A stretch of 64,000 bases of DNA from Diphasiastrum complanatum (taxonomy: Eukaryota > Streptophyta > Lycopodiopsida > Lycopodiales > Lycopodiaceae), in contig CM055109.1 in NCBI GenBank assembly GCA_029204225.1, forward strand, positions 299,500 through 363,499, given 5' to 3'. The notes beneath the pieces were generated by a model. It had not been told where the DNA came from and made no database searches. It saw only the letters and a program-made list of their open reading frames with translations. Shown here piece by piece: positions 10,641 through 20,394 of the stretch (its first letter is position 1; each line of letters opens with the position of its first letter). A program made the position numbers and the translations under genes.

Positions 10641-12858
10641 CATGTAATGAGTGATGTGATCTTCTCCCCATGCTTTTAATATTGCATTAACAAACTCGAC
10701 ACAAGTCCTTTGGACAGCTTTCTTATCAATATCAGAGTATTTTTCTTTTCTTAAAATAGCAATCATACTATCAAGCTTTTTCCATACATCAACTTTTAGT
10801 ACTCTGGTTTTGCCGTCTTTCTCGAAATCCTGAGTGGCAGCAATAATATCTGTCCATACTGAGTGTTGAATATTAGAAGCCTTACCAGTATGATTTGATA
10901 GAAAATGACGTGCTTTTGCTCCTCCTATGCTTGGCTTAGTTGGCATGTTCGCATTCTTTCCTGAAAGCTTCTCATCTTTTTGAATTTTGACATCTCCTTT
11001 ATGGAGTCTTGCTTTTGATAAAACATCTTCTAATCGAGAGATAGCTTCCTTTGCTAATGATGTTGGCTTAGTATTCCAAGCAAAAACTATATGAAGATAA
11101 ATGATCTTTTCTATTAATCTAACTTCTGCATGAAGAGTGCAAACATGCACATTTTTTAAGGGGATAGGCAGCACAGGCTTCCAGTTTGGATCTGCATATT
11201 CTCTAGTAAAACCTGTACTCCTAGTTACATCTTTTGCCATTTTCATGCAGTACAAACAAGGGTGTTTTGATGTAGCACCGTGAGAGACATTATACATACA
11301 TTTCAATGTTTTCAAATCACCTGCTAAGTGTCATTCAACATTGAAGTCTCCAACTCCTGGAACTTTGAGAAGTCCTCCATCCATATGGTCCTTGATGATC
11401 CTAGGATAAGATGTCCTTGAGAATAACCATGATAATATATCATGATCCTCTTTCAGCACCTGTCCAAAGAATTAATCATACTTAGTTTACAATGTATTAA
11501 TACTATTCAGTGAATGTAATGTAATAATGTGGCTAGTTACCTGAAACGCTGCACCATATATCATTTTCTACACTGAATTTGAAATCTTCTTGGTTCTCTG
11601 TTTGTGATAGAGCACCATTCATGAGAGTTATACTAACCCTTTCCATCTTTTGCCCTTTCACAATTTCTGACTCATCTAACTTAAGTACTATGATTATTTT
11701 GCCATTCACCTTTTCATAGGTTATATCATAGAATGTGACGATGTATCTCAGCAAGTAATTTAGATCAACAAATAAATTGTTTGATGAATTATAGAATATC
11801 GATCTTCCATCAGTTTCATACACCTCCTCAATATGAAATGGAGTTCCAATGATCTTATGCATACCTATGTTTAATGTATTCCTCTCTTTTTTCAAGTGAT
11901 ATGTCCTAGGGATTGGGACTTTTCTAATTTGAACTTGCTTAAAAGCTTCTCTAATTAGTTTAAATATTGTTGCATATGCTTCCTACTAATACCTGCAAAA
12001 TCACAAGCACCCTGAACTATAGTCTTATCTAAAATATTTTGAATGTCCACCATCAAAGACTCTGCTATTTTACACTTTACATTTGAAATCCTATTGTTCA
12101 TCATGATACGCTCAGTGGATTTGCAAGTCAATATTGTGCCCAATGACATTCCTAGTGAAGCATTGTCTTTAATATTCCGAGGAGCTACTAATGCAGATCT
12201 GCAAAAAAAATAGATAGTTAACTAAATATCACCATAGCTGAAATTAAATCTATATGTCATTGAAAAACTTACAAAATTTAGAATATGCTTACTTGAATGC
12301 ACGGATCCTTCTATTTTGATAACCTCCTTTTGAAAGCGTTTGAATATCCTTGCAACTTTGCCGCTTTCGCTTCTTACTTTCAGCCTTCTTCTTTACCAAA
12401 TACACATCCTTCAGTAATTGTAAGTTTTCAATACGAATAGACTGTAAGATTGATTGCATTTGCTCTAGTTCTGATTTGATATTGATTGTTATCTTCTGTA
12501 ATGATTCATTATTTTTTTTAAGTTGTTCATTTTCTTCTAACGTCTTTTGGAGATGACAATCTCTATTCTGACAATAAGAGGATATCCGAATTAACTCACC
12601 TTCTAAAAAGTAAACTTTATTCATATAAAGTTGTTTTCCATGATTTTGCAATCTTTCACAATATCCTAGTAATCCACTATGCCCATTGCATATCCATATA
12701 ACTAAATGAGTTATTGAAGAGAACGTGGGATGTGTCAAAGTGCTTGGATCTTGTGGATATAATGTTCCATCTGTCCACAAATCCACGTTTTTCTTTCCTT
12801 CTACCCTGTAACGAGAACGATCTTCAGCAGATATTTGAACTCCTTTGCCTCCTCTTCT
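10641..12858 (-). pseudogene. Three-exon gene, possible RNase H-fold transposase (CMC/RAG1-like motif order)
   Basis: On the minus strand, exons 12858-12293, 12198-11541 and 11459-10641 are joined by canonical introns. Exon 1 carries LWTDGT and a long coiled coil (LEENEQLKKNNESLQK) ending in a basic KKRKR stretch. Exon 2 has MSLGTILTC, CKIAESL and DFAGISRKHMQQY. Exon 3 has KEDHDILSWLF, then HLAGDLKTLK, HPCLYCMK and TLHAEVRLIEKI. The order GD(L)K, CxxC, then H resembles the aspartate plus zinc-binding insert of RAG1/Transib and CMC-type DDE transposases, but a final catalytic Glu is not visible. Damage: a frameshift near 11960 (after MQQY), another near 11565 (before IYGAAFQ), and TGA in place of a probable Cys before HLAGD near 11328. 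It converges on the unknown gene at 8.6-10.1 kb. Assignment to a transposase family is inference. Confidence 0.5.
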
Positions 12859-13289
12859 CTACAAAGGTGCCAAATCAATAGGAATATCCACATGTAGATG
12901 ATATAATGTCATCATCAAAAAAATAATAGAGTAATCAGTTGCATCAAAGTACTATGACCAGATTCTATGAAGCAAAACAAAATACTCATCTTTGATTATA
13001 TTATATACTATGTACGATCAATCCAATCTCCATGCTTGTATGCTTGATTCAAATTTGGAAATGCCGCTCATTTTTTCATTCCAATAGGTAGTTGGCGCTC
13101 ATATTTCCATTCTCATTGAAGGAATGCATATGTAAACATTTTGCAATTTTTCCTGATTCGAATTTGGGGATGGCGGTCATATTCTAGATCCAGTAAAATA
13201 TTGCCCTTTTCGTAACCAATCTTGGAGATGGATCAAAGCATTAGGATGTTGGTGGCCTACACTTTATAAAGATACATAAAATTATATTC
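12859..13289. other. Upstream region of the minus-strand gene; no other gene seen
   Basis: An acceptor-like TTTGTAG on the minus strand just before 12858 implies at least one more 5' exon, which I cannot identify. Two related blocks, GATTCAAATTTGG...GCxGCTCAT and GATTCGAATTTGG...GCGGTCAT, lie near 13048 and 13154. The minus strand has TTTATAAAG near 13265. Confidence 0.35.
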
Positions 13290-14678
13290 AGTCATGTGAA
13301 TTCATTTCTCACTTGTGCTAGCGGATCTCTTGCAAAATTTTTCAGTGATCAAAAGTTTCCAAACTTTCTACACTGCCTTGTGATACACTCTCGCGTCGAT
13401 TACTTTTAGTTTCAACTTTTCTTCATCACGTCTTCTACTGATACCAGCCAGTCTCCGCACTATGTCATTCATTGTGATGTTCTGACCAAGATGGACATCA
13501 TGATACGCCCTAGCACAAGCATGATGGCTCAGTGGATGAACCTTGCTGAGCCTTTGCTCATAGTCATGGGGATCTATGAGTGCACCTTTTTTGGATAAAT
13601 CAATATGGAACTCATAACCATGGCCTTTTGCACTTGGACTGAGGCCAAGGCCAAGTTCTACATCACCTACCAGACTGCTACTCATAAGGTGCATGTGATA
13701 GAGGCCGCCCTTGCAGCCATAGGCAAAACTTTTGGCATTAGCCCTCGCCCAATCATAAGCATGCCAAGAGTGTCATAAAACCCTTTATTGACACCTTTGA
13801 TGAACTGTATTAGACTAATGATGGCTATTTGTTAGAATGCATCCGCGATCCTCTTATCCATGCCGCTGCACAGCTCCTGAATAACTTCTTGATGGTTGGC
13901 AACCTCATGAAGGAGCGCATCTCTTCTCAAATCCTGCATCGCATAGTAGAATCCAATTACAAGCTTGATAGCAAGCCATTAGAACCCTATAACTGGTTCA
14001 AGATGGTCTTTGGTGAGCTCAAGTGGGCCATTAAAAATAATACCAAGCAACAGTTTGCGGTTGGCCCACTTTTGTCCCTCCTTTCCGTCTCCTACCTTGA
14101 TAATAAAATCCATGGGTTTGTTCCTGACACCGTGTTATCTGTGTATGAAGACACACCGGCCGAGTCATCACACCAGACTTCAAATTCTCATAGGCCCTTT
14201 GATCCCCAATCCCCTAGAAAAGGATTCAAACAGTTCCATGAAAGTTCCACAGTTTTTGATTTCTCATTCCAGATAGATCAGCAAGATCAGGTCGAAGTAG
14301 CACCAGATACCATCAGAGTCGCTCATGCTATTTTGTCTCCAAAGCAGTTTGACACCACGATGCCCAAAGGGTTTGAGGAGGAAGATATCTTTGAAGAAGA
14401 AGAATCGGCATGACATCAACGCCAAACAAGCACAGTTCCTACAAGTGTGGTTTTTGCTGCTGCTACACCAACAACAACCCACTTGGATTCTGGTGACGGA
14501 TTGGGTTTAGTCTCAAACCTTGCACGAGTGATCCAGACCATGTTAGTTGAAAAGAAAGACAATGACAAGTGCATATCAGAATTGGGATCAAAGAATACCC
14601 TGATAAGCCAGAAAGTGATTCAATTGAACCAGGAGCTAAAGATTGCCAAGCAACACGAGGCAAAATCTGAAGCCGCCC
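13290..14678 (+). pseudogene. Extra-ORF family member, copy 1 (broken)
   Basis: Collinear with the minus-strand ORF at 57490-59080: the DNA aligns from CTCACTTGTGCTAGCG onward and the peptides share KFYIT, ATHKV, AAQLLNN, ISSQILHRIVES, PLEPYNWFK, HGF and ELKIAKQHE in the same order. The N-terminal helical domain is followed by a Ser/Pro-rich linker (about 14150-14300) and the start of a coiled coil (SKNTLISQK). Stops and frame changes occur near 13775, 13815 and 14412. At 14678 it is cut by a chromovirus LTR. The related copy sits between a gypsy pol and a polypurine tract, so this is probably the remains of the same kind of element on the opposite strand. Function unknown. Confidence 0.6.
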
Positions 14679-15597
14679 TGTTGCACTGGCACCTCAAAGG
14701 GGTGCTGAGACTTGAGCGGTTTCTCCAACACGTGCTTAATTCTAACATTCATCCATCATGCACTTACGTAAAATCCAACTCAGAAACGTAACAAGCTTAA
14801 CCATTCAGACTTAAAAAAAATGGAATCCCAACCAACCCGAAAGCCAACTCAGAATCCGTCCCCAAAAGGTAACCAAAGGCAAAGACAAGCCACACATGAA
14901 ACCCAAGGCATAGTGGTCGCCAAACTGACCAATTGGCATAGCGGCAAGCCACACGTCGGTGACGTGGATCCTTAGGCACCGGTGACGCAAAAAGGTTGTA
15001 GTAAGGGTCCTTCCACTTGGACCATTCCCGGAGGTGAAACCGAAATGGTAATCATCCCCAAGGATCAACTTTATTAGATTTGGAAGAGGTTACATTCATA
15101 CATAGACTGACCGGTCTCGGGGCCACCAACACGTGCTGGGCATTGTGCCTGGCTTGTGCTGGTAGAGGGAGCTGAGACCTGGTGACTGGATTCCTGGCGC
15201 TGGTTGAGCTGCCCAAGTTTCTGTCTACCGGACTCCCCCTATAGTTCTGGTGTGATTCGGCGCACCCCCTCTATCCTGAAACATAGTGCTTTCTGGTAAA
15301 GCATGCTTTTTAGGACTTAGTTTTTATTTTGCTGATTAAGCCTGGCAAGCCTGGCAAAATCAGTCTGGCTCCCGGACCTGGGTCCCGGGAGCCGTTCTGG
15401 CGGCAGAATCAACTTGCTTCCTGACTAGGCCATGACTCGAGCTCCAGAGCTAGCTCATGACTTGTGACTACTTGACTGGCTCACCACAGATCGGAGGCTC
15501 AGTCCTTGACATTCTAACTTGCTCTGGGACCTTAGGGAGCATCACCCCTTTGAGTCTTACAGGGCACGCTGGGTGCACCTGAGTCAGTTTTACAACA
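14679..15597 (-). mobile_element. Chromovirus 3' LTR (919 bp)
   Basis: On the minus strand this runs from TGTTGTAAAACTGACTCAGG to ...GTGCAACA. It is an inverted copy of the 919-bp LTR at 26202-27120, with which it aligns end to end. A polypurine tract abuts its 5' end, which makes it a 3' LTR. Apparent open frames inside it (for example one repeated in both LTR copies) are LTR sequence and not genes. Confidence 0.85.
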
Positions 15598-15611
15598 TCC
15601 TCCCCTCGTTT
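15598..15611 (-). promoter_or_regulatory. Polypurine tract of the chromovirus
   Basis: The minus strand reads AAACGAGGGGAGGA immediately before the LTR's TGTTG. This is the plus-strand primer site of an LTR retrotransposon and sets the orientation of the fragment. Confidence 0.75.
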
Positions 15612-16135
15612 GAAAAAGCTGATGTCCTCATCAGGGCCAAACTAGACCTAGGACGCATGGCACGGGCTTAATTCACCGACCTTAACAACTTTGAATTAAA
15701 AATACATTGGCAGTAGCACAGAAAAAGTGTAGATAAAGTTCACTTATGTAAAACTTGTGTAAAGCTACAAGTGATTTATTGACAAACTTAAGAAAGATAC
15801 CTGGAAGTTCCTTGAACTTCAGAATGGCCATGAATGTTTATGTAGGAGGCATGCCACCAGGTAGTGCTTTGTGTGCCAATTTGGGAAAACGGCTATTGCG
15901 TTGGTTCTTCTGCAGATAATCTGCAAGTACTTCAGGGGCTCCCTCCTTAAGTTTGTCTTCGTACTCCCAAGAAGCCTCAATGAGTGGAGCTCGTAGCCAC
16001 TTCACTAGATATTCATGTTGAATGCCAGTTTGCTTTCTATGTGTCAATATTTGTTCTGGTACAAGCTGCCTCTTCGTATCATCAAGTGTCATTGGTGGGT
16101 GATGGAGTTCGTGTTGCATGGTAGAGATATCCGGC
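15612..16135 (-). pseudogene. Chromovirus integrase tail with chromodomain
   Basis: The minus strand encodes PEQILTHRKQ, then HEYLVKWL and ASWEYEDKL (about 16065-15930). These are the hallmarks of a chromodomain (xEYLVKWxGxxxxxxTWExxxxL), the histone-mark-binding module at the end of chromovirus integrases. The fragment is truncated upstream near 16135, where histone H3-like sequence begins on the opposite strand, so the rest of pol is absent. Confidence 0.75.
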
Positions 16136-16141
16136 CTCAAT

Positions 16142-16440
16142 GCTCGGACGAAGCAAACCACTAGGCTTACTAACTTTGTTGAACTAGCCCATCCACAGAC
16201 CTGAACCCGTACGTCCGCAAAGACGCGAAAGACCTCGCCGTCCATGGTTGAGGGACATCAAGGCATTACAAAGGAGAACCAAGCTTCTGATCTTGAAAGT
16301 AGCCTAGAGGCACTCCATACTACATACGAGGACTTCTAGACAAAAATGTTTGAGGATTCGATCTTGTGCTTGATACATGCCAAGAGGGTGAAACTGATGC
16401 CCAAGGACATGCTTCTTGTCATGAGGCTTCGAAACACCTA
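16142..16440 (+). pseudogene. Histone H3-like remnant lacking helix alpha-1
   Basis: Three reading frames together rebuild pieces of an H3: the N-terminal tail ARTKQTTRLTN (16142 on, like ARTKQTARKS, with the start ATG altered to A-ATG-CTC by loss of one G), the alpha-N helix LRDIKALQRRTKLLI (16248 on), and alpha-2/loop-2/alpha-3 as LEALHTTYEDF, then MFEDSILCLIHAKRVKLMPK (16290-16425). The segment between KLLI and the DLxxSS equivalent, about 20 residues covering alpha-1, is missing. Stops lie at 16202, 16305 and 16337. HAKRV and MPKD favour a canonical or replacement-type H3 over typical CENH3. Its last part is in frame with the protease-like region downstream. Confidence 0.65.
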
Positions 16441-17656
16441 TGACAACATTTTTAAGTCAGGCTTCACACAGAGGCAAGTTCTTCTTGAAAGGGGGCCCCT
16501 CCCACCCCCAAAAAAGAGAAAGCAAGCACAACCCAAGCATTCACAACCCAAGCCTAGGTCTCCTAGCTCTTCACTCTCGCCTCCTCCCTTTAGAAAAGAT
16601 GTGGCCAGTACGTCGGCAATTCCATGGATTGAGAGTCCTCCTTCAACTCTTGATCTTGAAATCCAAAGTCCACTTTCTCTACATGTGGATGATTTAAATA
16701 TATTGGTGGACATGATTGTTTCTAAAGTTGATGCAACTGATAAAGAGTTGCACATCAGACTCCCCAATGATCCAAAAGACACATTCTTTGATTCTGAAAG
16801 GTACATTGATTTTGATATTTATATAGCCAAAAAAATAGATGATCTTGAAGGAGAGTTTATATTTTGTATAGATGATATTAATGTCGCAATGCATATCAAA
16901 GACCTGCATTGTAGGGAGCTAAAGGAGAAGACCTCCCATATCTCAGACACAGTAGTTGAATCCGGGTGTATATACTATGTACATAAATACACATATACAG
17001 TCACGAAGGAGATTTTTGTTGTATCTCCATTTTTTGGGCATCTATTGAATAAAGAGAGGAAAGCCAGAAGGCTCTTCAGGCACACAAGCAAGGAGGCATC
17101 AATGTTCATCATCCCATACTTTGCAAAATAAGATAATTTCTTTTTGTAATATTTGTTTTTTGTAAGATTTGTTTTTTGGAAACTCTTATAGATTCTAGTA
17201 ATTCATTGCTTGTCATTTGCTGGCAGCAAACATATCTACTGGAAGCTGCAGATCTATGTGCATGACAAGAATTCCTTGAATGCCACCCATTCCATTGTTA
17301 ACTCCATGTACAAGAGGATGGTGGAGCTATTGGCCAGATGGGCTGATTGTAAATACTAACATAGAGATTGTTGATGCAAAGGTAAAAAGGATCTTTTCAC
17401 ATTTTTTATTTACATGATGACATGGAGTTTAGAATCATATTGAATTATAATTTAACAATTTTTCGCTGTGATCTCTCAGTCTTCACAACAAGACGATGCT
17501 TTCAGCTGCAGATGGTTTTCCATCAGGAATGTTAAATCCCATATGCTAATATCAGTGAGGTAAATTTCTCAACTTCTAGTATCTTGATGATATTATGTTA
17601 ACTTTGTGTATTTATATTTTTTTAGACATTGGCTAATACATACATACACTCGATGA
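16346..17656 (+). pseudogene. H3 tail fused to a Ulp1/C48-like cysteine protease remnant
   Basis: An open frame of 261 codons (16346-17131) begins inside the H3-like fold, passes through a basic, nuclear-localisation-like linker (PPPKKRKQ, then Pro/Ser repeats, codons about 50-85) and ends in a domain with FVVSPFFGHLL and FIIPYF, like the N-terminal half of Ulp1/SENP-type proteases. Exon-like pieces follow at 17227-17381 (YWKLQIYV, where HW is expected) and 17480-17560 (QQDDAFSCRWF, like QxDxxxCG with the Cys kept and the Gly changed), then 17625-17656. The introns at 17382 and 17561 have GT/AG ends; the donor near 17130 appears to be mutated (AATAAGA). The catalytic His and Asp positions look lost and a frameshift lies near 17340. 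The C48 assignment rests on motif order only. Confidence 0.5.
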
Positions 17657-17981
17657 CAAATTTGTAATAAATGTTGGCGGTCTTTCGTAAATCATATATG
17701 TTATTCTAACTATGGTTAGATCAAAATAGACCTACTTTAAGCACAAGTGTTAGGTTCCGGGCACTCAAGAAACTCACGGACAACAATTACAGTCCAATCA
17801 CAAATCAGGACCCTGCTTGGCGGGAGTTTTGAATTGTATAAAAATATGACCAAAAAGTTCCAAAAAAAAATTGACTGGCAAATAACGTTACAGTCTTTCA
17901 CAGGTGTAAATATATAACTGGGCCAAGTGTACGTCAAATAGTTGAAAAGTCAAAAACAACATTTTGGTGCCCGAATCTCCT
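17657..17981. other. No gene seen
   Basis: AT-rich sequence after the last protease-like exon. Minus-strand frames extend from the gag-like region at 17982 but carry stops and no recognisable motif. Confidence 0.35.
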
Positions 17982-18650
17982 CTAATGATCCATCTTACTA
18001 AATAGAATATCTACAATCAATTCTGTTTGCAACGCTTCAAGTTCAGTCATCTTGAAAGGCTCTTTGCGATGGTACAATTGAGTATTAACATATGTTCGTG
18101 GATGATGTAAATTCAATGGTGGCACATGTGAAGAATGAATTTCTGCTACGACTTTGGCATTTTTTAATGTCTCATCTTCTTGCAAATTTTTGATTCGTTG
18201 TCTCATGTTGCGGTATTTCTTCTTCTCAAAGTCAAGATTCGGATACACCCCTGATTTGGTAGGTAAATAAGTACTTGGCACAAATTCAGCAGGTGTTGGA
18301 TATCAACAACAACTCCTTTTTGCTTTTGAGCTCGTGTAATAACTATCAAAGGTGCACTTGGTTCAGTAGATTGGACTGCTGGCCTTTGCTTAATTGTAAT
18401 CATATTCGATGGAGCAGTTACCGGCGGTGGTTTGAGTCTTCCTGGATAGTCCTTATAACAATGTCCGTACCCTCATTCCCAACAGAATGGGATAATTTTT
18501 TTTTATTTGGACATTCAGCAATTTTGTGATTTTTAGGCAATGGATGACATGACATGCAAGAGTTTAAATTGACATGCATGGTCAATGGATATGGTTTCTT
18601 ATGACATGCAAATGGTACTAGACAACCATTCATCACATGCAAAGGTCTTG
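17982..18650 (-). pseudogene. Gypsy gag zinc-knuckle and protease-linker fragment
   Basis: Read with frame changes on the minus strand, this shows a degenerate zinc knuckle CWE-stop-GYGHCYKDYP followed by GRLKPP (expected CxxCxxxHxxxxC, with the second Cys now a stop and the last Cys a Tyr), a possible earlier knuckle CMSCHPLPKNHKIAEC, the linker VITRAQKQKG common before gypsy proteases, and a 99-codon frame (18281-17982) with EKKKYRNMRQRIKNLQ. It is too short and broken to place in a clade. Confidence 0.45.
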
Positions 18651-18654
18651 GTCA

Positions 18655-19080
18655 TGGTTTTAGAAGTGGATGAAAGTGAGAGAAAAAGAGAGAGTGTGTG
18701 TGTGAGAGAGAGAGTGTGTTGGAGATTCCAACTAGCTTTCGAATCCAAGTTTGACATAGCATCCTTATGCCATAGCTCCAAACCCTTCTCCAAGCACCTA
18801 CACACAAAGAAACAAAAACAAAAGGAAAACCAGAATGAAAGACTGATGAATAGCCTTGGGAGGGAGGCAAGTTTCTCCTCTTATAGGAAGTGGGGAAGCT
18901 TGGGGAAGTGGATGAGGTGTCAATACAAGTGTGAGAGGTGTAAGGGATAAGTAGAGTGAGGGGGTGAGGTGTATTAGTTAGAGGGAGTGAATGGGAGAGG
19001 TGTACAAGCATGTGAGAGTTGTTAGGTGGAGGTAGGTGGCACAAGGTTTAGACTTGGCCTCATAAACAAAAGGAATTTCA
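18655..19080 (-). other. Possible LTR or promoter region with GA/GT-rich tracts
   Basis: The region has AGAGAGTGTGTGTGTGAGAG tracts near 18690 and, on the minus strand, a TATA-like CCTATAAGAG near 18880, upstream of the gag-like fragment. The layout resembles the minus-strand LTRs at 7 kb and 55 kb, but I see no clear ends. Confidence 0.3.
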
Positions 19081-19263
19081 TTGTCACAACTTGGTAAACA
19101 CCCCCAAGTGCATTCATTCTATGGTAGAGGGTTAGTATATGTCCATTTTATCTTGCATAATATCCATCAATTCCTAGGCCCTTTATTTTCTAGAGGTTCC
19201 CCCTCCTCAATCATGGTGGAAATGGGTCAATAGGTTGTTCAGTCCCTTGGCCTTGTCCCAATT

Positions 19264-19460
19264 CTTTATAGACTCCTCTGAGCCTAGAAGTAAGCCTTGT
19301 TTATAGACTCCTCTGAGCCTTCATTATAGACTTAGAAATAAGCCTTCTTTCTAGACTCCTCTGAGCCTTCATTATAGACTTAGAAATAAGCCTTCTTTCT
19401 AGACTCCTCTGAGCCATTATAGACTTAGAAATAAGCCTTCTTTCTAGAATCCTCTGAGCC
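19264..19460 (+). repeat. Minisatellite of about 48-bp units
   Basis: About four and a half copies of a unit containing TAGACTCCTCTGAGCC, CATTATAGACTTAGAAATAA and GCCTTCTTTC. The two central units are nearly identical, the first is shorter, and one inner unit lacks three bases (TTC). No coding role is seen. Confidence 0.85.
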
Positions 19461-19475
19461 TTCTTTGTTTACTGC

Positions 19476-19640
19476 CTTAAGCTTAGAAAACTTTTTGTTC
19501 CGATTCTTGTTCTTTTGGCACTTTCATGAGTACCTATACATACCCTCAAAGAAAGACCAGTCCTTAAGCCTAGAAGGCTTCTTATTCTTGTTCTTGTCCT
19601 TCAAGCACTTTCGTACTTGTACATACCCTCAAAGAAGAGT
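19476..19640 (+). repeat. Tandem duplication of about 80 bp
   Basis: Two copies share CCTTAAGC(T/C)TAGAA, a TTCTTGTTCTT block and a TACATACCCTCAAAGAA block. It follows the minisatellite directly and may be part of the same repetitive element. Confidence 0.7.
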
Positions 19641-19802
19641 CAGTTTCCATACCATTAGACATGGCTCATAGAAGGGTCCTTAGTTCTATATGTAGTAATA
19701 CCTACACACTCAAATCATTAGAACAATAAATTCATTCAATATCCAAAAAAAATAATGATCATTGGTAGTTTCAAGTCATCAAAGACTATGTGAAGATGGA
19801 AG

Positions 19803-20394
19803 GTGGTAAAGTCTTTATTTCTTTGGGGAAATTTGTCTCTACAAATTACATCTAAAGCTACCTTTGCCGCTGCTCTTCAACTACCAAGTGATGGCACAAT
19901 ACCTCTGGCTCTATCCAGGAAGGATATTGACGAAGGCAATTTTTTCCATAGAAACTTCTTCATGCCGAACAAAGGGTATAAGATCTCCATGATCAATGAT
20001 GCGGCCCTTCGGAACTTTTATAAATATTGTAATCATATCTTTTTTGGAATAGATGTGGATGTGACCATTTCAGTCACACATATTGGATATCTACTGGTAG
20101 CCATCAAGGGCATAAATTTTGGAAGGATAGCCTTTAAGGTATTCCATTGCTCTATGACCCATGGAAAATACACAACTACACAATGCATATCTCTCATATT
20201 TGTAGGCATTATATGATTTTGATGATAGGAGGGCTAACTTTATTGGAGGGAAGGAGATCTACACCTGTAGCTCTACCGCAAGTGGATTTATCTAGTATGG
20301 TGATAATCTTGGATATCATTGATGATCAACAAATGGAAGCAGGGCCGAGTCAAGCAACACATGACTCAAAGACCAAAATTTCATATGCTGATGT
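19803..20394 (+). pseudogene. Unknown ORF interrupted by an LTR element, left part
   Basis: An open frame from 19803 (137 codons) with KDIDEGNFFHRNFFMPNKGY and DVDVTISVTHIGYLLVA runs into an overlapping frame ending in GPSQATHDSKTKISYADVV at the insertion point 20394. After the inserted element is removed at its GATGT duplication, the frame continues at 24906 as AANTPQDVEML. The family is not recognised. An N-terminal globular part, acidic linker and downstream coiled coil give the same overall plan as the extra-ORF family at 13.3 and 56-59 kb, but I see no clear residue identity. Confidence 0.4.

Noticed and set aside
10641-11459. Calling the minus-strand gene a RAG1 homologue
   Set aside because: Only the order of GD, CxxC and H motifs fits; the spacing to a final Glu cannot be checked and plants are not known to carry RAG1. 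Kept as RNase H-fold-like only.
14797-15068. Open frames repeated at 14797-15068 and 26737-27002
   Set aside because: They lie inside the two LTR copies. The shared peptide is a by-product of LTR homology.
15838-16245. Reading the whole 135-codon minus frame as integrase
   Set aside because: Only the part below about 16135 fits the chromodomain. The N-terminal 35 codons are antisense to the H3-like tail on the plus strand.
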